DNA of 64,000 bases, taken from the NCBI GenBank assembly GCA_016748015.1, contig JAAOMT010000571.1, positions 1,331,424 to 1,395,423 on the forward strand, in the 5' to 3' direction. A program made the position numbers and the translations under genes. Every line of letters starts with the position of its first letter. Positions within the stretch are counted from its first letter, which is position 1. The stretch comes from Geosiphon pyriformis. Its lineage: Eukaryota; Glomeromycota; Glomeromycetes; Archaeosporales; Geosiphonaceae. Under the pieces are notes generated by a model. That model was given only the letters and a program-made list of their open reading frames with translations. It was not told the origin of the DNA and ran no database searches. Positions 46,152-55,818 of this stretch are shown piece by piece.

Positions 46152-47052
46152 TTGCTCCAACCAAAACAATTGGAACAGATGAACTTAGAAAATTTAGACC
46201 CATTACAACATATGCAGCTTAAGATGTTACTTAACAATTTCAATGACATTTTTGTTAGTAAAAACGAATTTGGCAGAACCAACATAATCCAGCACCCAAT
46301 CAAGCCTGAAAATACAATGCTGATTAAACAAAAAGCATATCAAGTACCACCAGCCAGCCATGAAATTATTTGTCAAGAAATCAATCAAATGCTTGACAAT
46401 AGGCTAATTTAATCATTAATAAGCCTATGATTATTACCAGTAGTACTAATTCATAAAAAAAATGGGAAAATCCGCTTTTGTGTAAATTACTGGAAACTGA
46501 ATGGAGTAACCAAAGGAGATAGCTACTTAATACCAAAAATCCAAGAGCTGTTTGATGCTTTTGGAGGAAAAAAATGGTTCTTAACTTTAAACTTAGACAG
46601 CAGTTACTAACAAGTTGCCATGAAACCAGAAGATAAAAAGAAAACAGCTTTTATAACTCAAGAAGAAAATTTTGAATTTGAGATTATGCTATTTGGCTTG
46701 ATGAATGCTCTAGTCATATTTCAACAACTTATGAAAATCAGTAATTGTATATCTGGATGACATCAATGTGTTCTCCAAAACATTTGATGATCATCTACAC
46801 TATCTCCAACAAGTATTTAAAAGACTAAGAAAAACCGGATTGAAATTAAATGCAACCAAGTGTTTCTTTAGAAAAACAGAACTCAAGTTTTTAAGACATA
46901 TTGTGAACAAAGACGGTATTAAAACAGACCCAGATAAGATTGAGATTGTTAAGAACTTTTCAGTACTAAATAATCTCACAGAATTAAGAGCATTTTTGCG
47001 ATTTGCTGAATACTACTGCCATTTTATCAAAAACTTTTCCAAAATAGCTTAA
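46152..47052 (+). pseudogene. A reverse transcriptase
   Basis: 46152-46412 holds the RT N-terminus (LKMLLNNFNDIFVSKNEFGRTN). KNGKIRFCVNYWKLNG at 46460-46510. A short deletion near 46740 shifts the frame, then YLDDINVFSKTFDDHL (46749-46796) carries an intact YLDD. The thumb follows (KATKCFFRKTELKFL..., FRRFAEYYCHFIKNFSKIA to 47052). Stops and the deletion inactivate it. Confidence 0.85.
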
Positions 47053-47545
47053 CCACTATATCAACTCCAAACAAAAAACACCAAATATAAATGGACTAAA
47101 GTCCAACAAAAAGCCTTTAACACACTGAAAAAAAACTGATTTAAGCTCCAATATTGATCTATTCAGATCATAGTAAGCCATTCATAATTACAACAGATAT
47201 ATTGGATCAAACATTGAGAGCAGTACTATCTCAGAAAAAATTAAACAGATGAGAACATTCAGTAACTTATGCCAGTAGAAACTTAAGTTCAGGTGAAAAG
47301 AACTATGGAACTTCAGTACTAAAACACTTAGCTATCTATTAGACTGTTATCAAATGGAAAGAATATTTGAGTTAAAAGTTTGATGTATACACTGATTATA
47401 AAGGATTGATTTCAATTCAGAAGCAAAAATTTGGAAACGACTGCCATACCAGATAGAAAATAGAACTTTTACCATTTAATTATACAGTACATTACAAAAA
47501 AAGAAAAAAAAACAGAAATGCTGATGGTCTGTCATAAATAAAACA
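47053..47545 (+). pseudogene. A RNase H
   Basis: Decayed RNase H: KPFIITTDILDQTLRAVLSQK (47177-47240), TYASRNLSSGEKNYGTSVLKHLA (47268-47335), NADGLS near 47520. Interrupted by many stops. It would degrade the RNA strand of the hybrid. Confidence 0.75.
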
Positions 47546-47631
47546 AATCTAAAAATATTTTAAACCCAAAAATATAACAAAAGATGAATATACAAAAATA
47601 CTAACAACTCCAACATTATATAAATACTCAA

Positions 47632-48960
47632 TTGTTCAAGAAAAAATTATCTCAAAAGAAACAAAACAACATAAAACAGCAATTAAAATATTTTATCAAC
47701 TATCAAAATATACTTTATCAGAAAAACAAAAGAAATCTAGATCAACTAACCAGAGTAATTACAGAACCAGAAAAAGAGACAATATTATTCAACATGCACT
47801 CAGATCTAACAGCAAAATATTTTCACAAAGAAGTAATCATAGAAAAAATCAGAAAAAGATATTATTAACCATCAATGTATCCAGACATTATTTAATATGT
47901 TTAAAGTTGTAATGCTTGTCAAAGAAGAGATGAAACAAAACCCAGTGAACTATTGAGACCAATCAAAGTAAAACAACCATTTAATTGTATTAGAATTGAC
48001 TTGATCAGACCATTAACAATTATCAGCAGAGGCAACAGATATATTGTAGTAGCCATGAATTATCTCACAAAATGGCCAGAAGCAAAAGCCATTCAAAGAG
48101 CAGATGCAGAATTCATTGCTGAATTCGTCCATCAAAATTTGATCTATTGACACAGATGTTCAAAAAAACTATTATCAAATCAAGGAACTCACTTTGTAAA
48201 TAGAACATTGGCAGAATTAAGTCAAAGATTTGGGATAAAAAGACCATTATCATCACCATATTATTCACAAACAAATGAGTTAGTTGAAAAATTCAACAGA
48301 ACACTGTGTGAAACAATAGCCAAGATCAGCCAAGAAAACCAAGATAAATGGAATTTGTTCATACCATTAGTATTATTTGTTTACAGGACAATGAAGCAAG
48401 ACACTATACAAGCAACACTATTTAAATTAGTATACAGTAGAACAGCAACATTACCAATTGAAATAGAAGTCAGAACATATCCAACAAAATCAATAACAGA
48501 AGAGAATTTTCAAAGAACATTGTTGAGAAAAACATATGACTTAATGGAAACACTAGAAAACAAATGGCAAAAAGCAGCTGATAACATCCAAAAGTTACAA
48601 GAAAAACAAAAAGAAAGACATAATAACCAACTACCAGATAAACCAGTTGAATTCAAAATTGGAGACAAAGTATTTTTACATCATACCAAAGCAAAAAAAC
48701 AATGAAATAGAAAATTTGACCCCAAATAGAATGGACTATTTTACATAGAAGGAATTCTAGAAAATAGAGCTTATAAATTAAAATGAAACAACAAAATCTT
48801 AACCAAAGCAGCACATGGTGATTGACTGAAACTATATTATCATATAGTGTTATCATCTACCAGTAATATTCCACAATTAGGAATACAGAGACTACTAGTT
48901 CAATCAAATGAAATTCCACGAGATCTGAAACCAATCATAGTTATTAAATCAAACACATCA
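47632..48960 (+). pseudogene. A integrase
   Basis: Zinc domain: MHSDLTAKYFHKEVI (47790-47835) and CNACQRRDE (47910-47935). Core: CIRIDLIRPLTII (47988-48020), NYLTKWPEAKAIQRADAE, LLSNQGTHFVNRTL (48170-48210, the second catalytic Asp changed to Asn), TNELVEKFNR (48270-48300, Glu kept). C-terminal SH3-like part: FKIGDKVFLHHTKAKKQ (48655-48700). It then overlaps in another frame with the 3' ORF. Stops are few (after QNLIY and KAKKQ). Inserts cDNA into the genome; inactive here. Confidence 0.88.
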
Positions 48961-49121
48961 AATTGAACAACCAAAAGAGTATATAAAGACATAGTATATA
49001 TGACAAAAGCAGCAAAAAAAAATGGAAATACCAGATCATATTCATATTTTAATTCAACAATTGTTTCAGGCTTCAAGTCAACAGCAAGTAAACATAGAAA
49101 TTATCATCAACAACCAAACAA
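48624..49121 (+). repeat. First copy of an exact 498-bp duplication at the gap
   Basis: Identical by reading to 49142-49639. The two copies abut a 20-N gap, so this is most likely an unmerged contig overlap and not biology. Confidence 0.9.
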
Positions 49122-49141
49122 NNNNNNNNNNNNNNNNNNNN
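49122..49141. other. Assembly gap (20 N)
   Basis: Run of 20 N within element A, between two identical 498-bp blocks. Confidence 0.99.
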
Positions 49142-49639
49142 TAACCAACTACCAGATAAACCAGTTGAATTCAAAATTGGAGACAAAGTATTTTTACATC
49201 ATACCAAAGCAAAAAAACAATGAAATAGAAAATTTGACCCCAAATAGAATGGACTATTTTACATAGAAGGAATTCTAGAAAATAGAGCTTATAAATTAAA
49301 ATGAAACAACAAAATCTTAACCAAAGCAGCACATGGTGATTGACTGAAACTATATTATCATATAGTGTTATCATCTACCAGTAATATTCCACAATTAGGA
49401 ATACAGAGACTACTAGTTCAATCAAATGAAATTCCACGAGATCTGAAACCAATCATAGTTATTAAATCAAACACATCAAATTGAACAACCAAAAGAGTAT
49501 ATAAAGACATAGTATATATGACAAAAGCAGCAAAAAAAAATGGAAATACCAGATCATATTCATATTTTAATTCAACAATTGTTTCAGGCTTCAAGTCAAC
49601 AGCAAGTAAACATAGAAATTATCATCAACAACCAAACAA
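49142..49639 (+). repeat. Second copy of the 498-bp duplication
   Basis: Same sequence as 48624-49121 (offset 518). Removing one copy and the gap gives a continuous integrase tail followed by the 3' ORF. Confidence 0.9.
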
Positions 49640-50177
49640 TCTGTTATCAAAACACCAAACAAAAAGAGAAAAGTACACCATACCAGCAACTACAAAAACA
49701 ATCAATAAACTGGTTAGATAAAATAATAGAGAAGGTAAAGAACACTTTTGAAAAGATAACCATCATGGTTCCAATAGAAAAACTGGCAAAAGAAAATTGG
49801 AACAAATAAATAGACCAACTTCTAATACCATACTGCTACTATCAATTGGAACAAAAAGTAGATATTCAGAAGTTATATCTTGACAAATCTAAGAGAATCT
49901 TCAATTAAGAGATAATCCGGAATATTAAAGACATTATTAGAAAGAAAACAAATTTAACACTACACATTAGAACCATTTATTGACTACACACTATATTTCA
50001 AAACTACCCAGAAGTATTGTTATACTCTGACATGGAAACAATAATTATCAACCAATAGGGAAAAATGAACAACTCACAAATCAAAGAAATAAAGAGTAGG
50101 GTAAAACAGATGCTACTTAAAAAAGAAGTATTTGACATAATTCAAAATGAAAATTTTAACAGAGCTCAATATTAAAA
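49540..50177 (+). pseudogene. A 3'-terminal ORF (~212 codons), unknown family
   Basis: Begins ATGGAAATACCAGATCATAT in an AAAAAAATGG context. It stays in one frame to the polypurine tract, with only in-frame stops at former Gln or Trp codons (first stop TAA at 49807-49809). The clean part is 49540-49809 (HIHILIQQLFQASSQQQ..., WLDKIIEKVKNTFEK). Then LLIPYCYYQLEQKVDIQKL, a YPEVLLYSDMETIIINQ block, RVKQMLLKKEVFDII and FNRAQY at the end. It is homologous to B 28800-28108. Hydrophilic and helical, no signal peptide or membrane span. It overlaps the end of the integrase frame by ~180 nt in another frame. Role unknown. Confidence 0.7.
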
Positions 50178-50187
50178 AGAGAAGATA
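50171..50187 (+). other. A polypurine tract
   Basis: ATTAAAAAGAGAAGATA directly before the 3' LTR; purine-rich primer for plus-strand synthesis. Confidence 0.65.
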
Positions 50188-50188
50188 A

Positions 50189-50974
50189 TATTACTTATAA
50201 AAAGAAAAAACAGATATAGAAAATAGTAGACCAATAAGAGAATAGTAGTTAGCACATGAGCATATTGCTCAGCAATATGAATATTGCTCAAGAAATCATA
50301 ACACATTACTCGAGAATGTGAGTGATCTCATAAAACATCAATTATGTATATATAATAATAGCATTAAAAGAAAAAAAAACAGACCTTCTAGTTTAGATTT
50401 GATTTAAGCAACCTTTCATTCACAAATATCAAATAAATAATTATTTACTATTTTAATTTACTCTCCACTATTAACACTTCATGTTGATAGTAATTGATAC
50501 TTAAACCATACTGGAACAATAGCTCTTGATCATGGCTATTGATGGAATACTAACATTTATTGCTTTGGCTTATTTCTTTTATTTTTATTTTATTTTCTTT
50601 TGTTATTTTGTTTGTTTTACTAATTGATTAAAAAATAAAAGTGCTGAGTTATTAACATCAAGGATAGCCTGGTAAAAGACCTTAAAGGAAGGGTATAATA
50701 TTGAGAATTTAAGGATAGCTTACCAGAAAAGCATTTCTGCCAGATTACCAGCCACCATGCTGAAAAAGAAATTGGATGGAATTGCAATTCCGGGAGACTA
50801 CTGAAATAACTATTGAATCTCTGTTTATTATACAAAGAACTTAACAACACAACTTTTAGACTATCAAAACCTTTAGATCAACCAAACTTTCAGAAACTAT
50901 CATTATTATATCAATTAAGCACCAAGTTACAGGTTTGTTATTTGCTTTAAGACCCTAAATAATCATCTATAACA
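50189..50974 (+). repeat. A 3' LTR
   Basis: 786 bp, matches 39536-40378 with a deletion in the palindromic array. Ends CATCTATAACA, then TTAT (50975-50978) and the rest of the G transposase. Confidence 0.9.
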
Positions 50975-50978
50975 TTAT

Positions 50979-52150
50979 TAAAACTTATATTATGATAAAC
51001 ATAAAAGAAATGATGTTTTGTAATCTCAAAAAAAATTTTTAGAAAAAATATATAAGCATAAAAAATATATGTTAAAATATGAAAATAAATTTATGAATCA
51101 AATACATTCTAACTTACTTAATAGAAAAAAAGAAAGAGTTCTTATAATTCATAATAAATGTATTTTTTATTCAAATAATAACAAATATGGCATATGAACT
51201 GAGCATAAAAATTTGCCACAAAAAAAAAAATAGAAGATTAATCATAATTAGTAAATTTCTAATTAAAATTAATAGATATTTATGTTTACAACAAAATGAT
51301 ATAAAAAACTATTCTAATATATCAAAAGAGACACAATGTTATTTGCAATCTAATATAAATTAAGATAATTATTAGATAATAAACCATCTTCTTAAACAAA
51401 TTAAATATAAAACAATTCCAATTTTTGAGAAATTATATTTGGATTGTACAGCTGTATTTACTTTTAATAATAGCTCTAATCATGCAACATTTAGTAAAAA
51501 TGCTTAATTGCAAGCAAAATAAATTTAAGTCTAGGTGAAAAGCAATCATTAATATAAAATACTTTTTTTGGATTAGATAATCAATTATAATCAATGATCT
51601 TTCCAGAAATATATTCAGATAAAAAACTTCAAAGATTGTTTAAAGGAATTAAACAAATATTAATAGAATGAAAAAAATAGCCATTAAAAAAATTAGTATT
51701 AAAATGCCAAAAATGTAAAAGAAAAATCAAAAATTTTTTAAAAGTTTCTTGTTGTGCACATCAAGTAATATCTTTGGAATTTGATTTTTTTGTTTAAAAA
51801 AATGCAATTAAAAAATTAATTGAAAGCATGAGACATAAATACATTTTTTTTCCAAAATTTCATTGTAAATTAAATTTTATTAAAAGATATTAGAAAGCTG
51901 CTAAAAGATATACACATTACAAATGTAATTATTTATAGAAAAAATTACAAAAAATAGTGTTTAAAAATCTTAAATTAGTATTTTTAATAACTATTAGACA
52001 ATTTTCAAGAAAATATTGGTGTTATATAAATTTTTATAAAAAGATTTTAGTGAAAAATTAGTGAAATATACTATAAAAAAGTATAAATTTCATAAAAAAA
52101 TTCCAGATAATATTCTTAAAGAATTAGATAAATTAAATAATATTCAAACT
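50979..52150 (+). pseudogene. G transposase, catalytic part
   Basis: Continues from 39531: NLYYDKHKRND (50985), ERVLIIHNKCIFYSNNNKYGI (51135-51200), YLDCTAVFTFNNSSNHATF (51435-51495), MFPEIYSDKKLQRLFKGIKQ (51600-51660), KYIFFPKFHCKLNFIKRY (51838-51893), RRYTHYKCNY, YKKYKFHKKIPDNI (52070-52110). The DDE positions expected from the family read N (IIHNK), N (FTFNNS) and K (NFIKRY), each one G-to-A change from Asp, Asp and Glu. Tc1/IS630-like cut-and-paste transposase; dead. Confidence 0.8.
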
Positions 52151-52303
52151 TTATAATACTGTATTTGGTTTTATATTATATAAAATTTAATAAAATTTTA
52201 TTTTTTATTATAAATAATATATTAAAAACACATGTATATTAACCAATAAAATTTAATTATATAAATAAAAACATGTGAAAATTATTATTTAAAATTTCGA
52301 ACT

Positions 52304-52340
52304 GATCTATATTTTTGATAATTATAAATAATTTATACCA
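52304..52340 (-). repeat. G right terminal inverted repeat
   Basis: Reverse complement starts TGGTATAAATTATTTATAA then TTATCAAAAATA; pairs with 20329-20365. Followed by the duplicated TA (52341-52342). Confidence 0.75.
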
Positions 52341-52342
52341 TA

Positions 52343-53180
52343 ATAGCTTATTATAATAAGTATGCCCAATATACCCAAATACTCTTCAAAATGCAGTTAT
52401 TCATGCCAAAAATTTTGAATTGGCAGAACTTAAAACCAATTATGTCCAAGCTGTCACTTAGTAATGAACAGATTATTTAAATTAGATTTTAAGCTAAAAC
52501 AATTTAGTAATTCAATCAACCAAAAATTAAAAAAATATTTAGCTAATAATTAAGTAATTTATTAGCTTCCTCAATATTATGACAATTTAGGAAATTTAAA
52601 TCAATTCCAAAATCAGCCATGTTTATTATTATTATTATCAAATCAATTATAATAACAAAAAATGTGTAATTGTTACTATTGTAATAAACAAAACTATTTA
52701 AAAGCAAATTGCTATTTCAAATTTAATAACTCACAATTAAGAAACCAATATAGAAGTCCAAATCACAGATTTCAAACCCAAAACTACATCAATAATTCGT
52801 TATTTAAACAATACCAATCATATTACACACTAATAATACAACAACTAATATATTTATCTGTCATTTATCAAACTTTAACACCAGTAATATATCAACTATA
52901 GTCACAAGTAATTTATCAATTTTAACAAATTCAAATACTATTTTAATATACTATATTAATATCAAATAAAATTCAAAAACTAAGAATTACCTATATTCAA
53001 CAAAATTGAAAATTAGCAATAATTATGTACCAACTAATCTCCAGTTTATTAAACCAGCCATTAAAATTACATTTAAAAAATTCAGGAAATGGGTAAACCC
53101 AAAACCCAAATTTTCAGAATTATTTAAATCTATTGGTAATTCCAGAAATTACAACACCCAAATTATTAGAAATCAATTCA
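52343..53180 (+). pseudogene. M gag, C-terminal part
   Basis: Resumes M gag after G: AVIHAKNFELAELKTNY (52395-52445), FKLKQFSNSINQKLKKYLANN (52490-52550), knuckle CYYCNKQNYLKANC (52672-52712) with the zinc His changed to Tyr, then a Gln/Tyr-rich linker (LIIQQLIYLSVIYQTLTPVIYQ). Matches A 41800-42500. Broken by stops. Confidence 0.8.
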
Positions 53181-53720
53181 ATACCACTTACTAACAATAT
53201 TTCATTAACAACTGTTATAGAAGACAAATTACTAATTACTATCTTTTTATTTGAATTAAAAGATTAATCAAAAACCTTATTATTTAGTGGAACTGTTTTT
53301 AATGCCAAATTTATTATTATTATATATACTAATACCAAAGTTAATGGCCAATTTATCAAACTAATCTTTAATAATAGGCAGCAAACAGCATTATTACATG
53401 ACAATTTATAGACTAATTAAATTACTAAGTTAATTATACAGCCAATACCAAAATTATCACAGCCAATAAAGCAGCCAAAACTCTAATTAGTGAAATTAAC
53501 AACTTCTTTTTTAAAGTCAATAATATCATTACATCCATTAAAATTCTTATTATAAAAGCCACACAGTACCAAATTCTTGTTGGTAATAATTGACTGTTTA
53601 AGACTAATACTGTGCTTAACTGAAATACTCAGAAGCTATAGCTTAATTAAAATAATTAGCATATTTAAGTATTAGCTATCTATAGTCATTTTAAAACAAC
53701 CTAATTACAGCCATTAATAG
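53181..53720 (+). pseudogene. M protease remnant
   Basis: Matches A 42577-44110: FLFELKD near 53250, TNTKVNGQFIKLIFNN near 53330-53365 (the active-site LDSG is now FNNR), EINNFFFKVNNIIT, then ILIIKATQYQILVGNN (53545-53595). Not interrupted by J. Inactive. Confidence 0.7.
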
Positions 53721-54230
53721 AATTTAAGAAAGAAAAAAAACCTATCTAGAAGACTTAGCAAGTCTTATAAGCTAAAAATAATTACAATAAACTACTGCTA
53801 ATACTCTTTTGAAACAATTAGAGAAAAAAAAAAAAAGAAGACAAACTATAAGTCACTATTTTCACAAAAAAAACAAACAATAATTGGCATATTTCATATT
53901 TATTAGAACCAAAAAAAAAACCACTCTACTACTAAAATCTAGCACTCATTCAAGAAAAACAAGAACAGTATTTAGAATAATTAAATGCTAGATTCTGTAA
54001 ATATTGTCTAATTTTTAGTGACTTTAAATATTGTAACAATTGTAATTTTATTTACAATCTATCACCACAGATGATTTATTTAATTTCCAAAAAAAAAACC
54101 AAATAGTGAATGTGTTTTGAAATCAGAATCAAAATTTAATCATAATTTAAACTTTAATAATAATAACAACAATGATTCTAATATTGTTTACAATAATAAC
54201 AATAGCAACAACAATCCAAATTCCAATTCT
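53721..54230 (+). pseudogene. M remnant of the Cys-rich region, mostly deleted
   Basis: Short matches to A 44150-45130: a KPI-KT-QVL-like segment, then FCKYCLIFSDFKYCNNCNFIYNL (53995-54060) from the second cysteine cluster, then an Asn-rich linker. The first cysteine cluster is missing. Confidence 0.6.
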
Positions 54231-54462
54231 AAACTCAAACAATATATTATGCTTCCAGATTTTTTAATAGAGCAGAAATTTAAATAGTTTAGCAATAATA
54301 ATAAAAGTATCATATTAGAATAAATACATAATACTAATACAAAGTTTAATCTCAGATATTTTTAAAAAACTGCTATCAGATTGGAATCTTATTTATGTAT
54401 CAGTATAAATTTAGGAGATTTAAAAGATTTCAACAGAGCTTAATATTAAAAAGAAAAAATAA
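54231..54462 (+). pseudogene. M dUTPase stub fused to the 3' ORF tail
   Basis: QYIMLPDFLIEQKFK and a degenerate dUTPase motif I (IHNTNTKFNLRYF, 54325-54365), then at about 54410 a jump to DLKDFNRA-stop-Y-stop-KEKI, the last codons of the 3' ORF of A and B, followed by the polypurine tract. RT, RNase H and integrase are deleted. Confidence 0.75.
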
Positions 54463-55294
54463 TATTACTCATAAAAATTAGGAATTATAATAATAAGTAA
54501 AATAATCAATCAGAAATAAATATAATAAAAAGAAAAATTCCAGGATTTTTTTTGAAAAATTACAGAATTGCAAAATTGCAAAATTTTAGAATTTCTGTTA
54601 AAGAAATTGAAAAATTTTAAAGAATTTTGTATAACATAAATTATATATATATAGCAAGAGTATTAAAAGCAAAAAAAGACTAGACTTAAACAAAATAGTA
54701 GTTAACAATAACTACTTATTCCATACTCTTTCTTTTAAAATATAGTTTTTTATAATTTGAAGCAGAATTATTTCCATATTAATAAAATTATCCATTATCA
54801 TCCAATTTATGTTATTATTATTTGATTAAAAAAATATTAATATTTCTATATTATAATACTCTATGTTAATAAAATTCAATACTTAACTATACTAAATCAA
54901 TAGTTTTTAATTATAACTATTGATAAAGTATTAATTTTTTATTTTCTTTTTTTCTTTTTTTTATTTTGTTTCTTTGTTGTTTACTAATTAATTAAAAAAA
55001 TTAAGTATTAAATATTTAACATCAAGAATAATCTGGTAAAAAACCCAAAAACAAGAGTAGAAAACTTAAGAATAGCTTACCAGAAAGGCATAACTGCCAA
55101 AATAAATTGGCCATCATCCTGAAAAAAAAAATTCACAAAAAAAACCATTAATTAAATCTCTGTTTATTATATAAAAAACTCAACCAAAATCTTTAAACTC
55201 TAAAACTTTCAAAAATTACCAACATTCTTAGCTATTGAGCACCAAATTATAGGTTTATTATTTGTTTTAACACCCTAAATAATTATTTGTAACA
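54463..55294 (+). repeat. M 3' LTR
   Basis: 832 bp, TATTACTCATAAAAATTAGG...TTTGTAACA. Matches 18255-19058. Followed by ATAT. Contains TATATATATAGC (54640-54652) as a TATA-like motif. Confidence 0.88.
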
Positions 55295-55818
55295 ATATAT
55301 TAAATATTAAATTCTAATAAGTTATAATATTATAAATTAATTTCAATTCTTTAAAATTAAAAGTCCAACATTATTTTTTCATAATATTAGAATAAAAAAC
55401 AAATTTTAACAATTAATTTTTAAAGCTAAATAATATGTAAAATACAATAAACTAAGATTATAGGTATTTTAAATTTAATAATTAAACAAAACCAATTTTA
55501 ATTATATACTTATCTTAAAAATTAAATTCAAATTTAGAATATTCAAGATATTTAACTTAATATTTTTTTTAGCAATATTATTAGTTTTTAATATTTTTAA
55601 TATATTTTAAACTGCCAAATTAATGATATAAACAATATAAATAATATGATTTTTATGTTTATTAAATTCAATATTTTTATTTTGATTAATGTTTTTAAAA
55701 CAGTATATAAATATATTATTATTTTATAATATATTTAAGAATTTAAAAAATTAAAAATAAATAAAAATATAATAAAAAAAATATTAAGTTTTTTACAATA
55801 TTTTACAAATACTATAGC
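55295..55818. other. AT-rich spacer, no gene
   Basis: Low-complexity A/T sequence between element M and the 3' end of LINE H. Nothing recognisable. Confidence 0.6.

Larger units (their letters stand above)
39536..50974 (+). mobile_element. Gypsy element 'A' with dUTPase and 3' ORF
   Basis: About 10 kb after removing J3 and the assembly duplication. LTRs 39536-40378 and 50189-50974; primer site 40381; gag 40441; protease split by J3; Cys-rich module; dUTPase 45153-45728; RT and RNase H; integrase; extra 3' ORF; polypurine tract 50171-50187. The sense strand is A- and C-rich. Damage is mostly C-to-T and G-to-A. Flanked by TTAT. Confidence 0.92.
20329..52340 (+). mobile_element. Tc1/IS630-like DNA transposon 'G' holding B, C and A
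   Basis: Left end TGATGTAAACCATTTATAG and right end (reverse complement) TGGTATAAATTATTTATAA form terminal inverted repeats of about 27 bp, also sharing TTATCAAA. TA is duplicated at 20327-20328 and 52341-52342, which is the hallmark of Tc1/mariner/IS630 insertion. Excision in silico restores M gag exactly in register with A gag. The transposase is split by element A (38575-39531 and 50979-52150). Without its inserts G would be ~7.2 kb, with ~4.8 kb of unexplained DNA left of the transposase, so other insertions may hide there. Confidence 0.85.
18255..55294 (+). mobile_element. Gypsy element 'M', deleted, and split by transposon G
   Basis: M is read from 18255-20328 plus 52343-55294 (about 5 kb). 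It has two LTRs of the same family (TGTTACTTATAGAAATTAG start, TGTAACA-type end), gag, a CCHC knuckle, a protease remnant and the first motif of a dUTPase, then jumps straight to the last codons before the 3' LTR. RT, RNase H and integrase are absent. ATAT flanks both ends. Removing G and one copy of TA makes the gag text continuous with the gag of element A, without gaps, around the junction. It is a non-autonomous derivative that would need enzymes of A- or B-like elements. Confidence 0.9.

Noticed and set aside
49000-49266. 88-codon ORF running through the N gap
   Set aside because: It contains undetermined codons and joins two duplicated contig ends; not a real gene.
48653-49374. Two identical 67-codon minus-strand ORFs (48653-48856 and 49171-49374)
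   Set aside because: Antisense to the integrase tail, and identical only because of the duplication around the assembly gap.
49540-50177. Envelope gene in the 3' ORF of A
   Set aside because: No signal peptide, membrane span or cysteine pattern; the protein is hydrophilic and helical.
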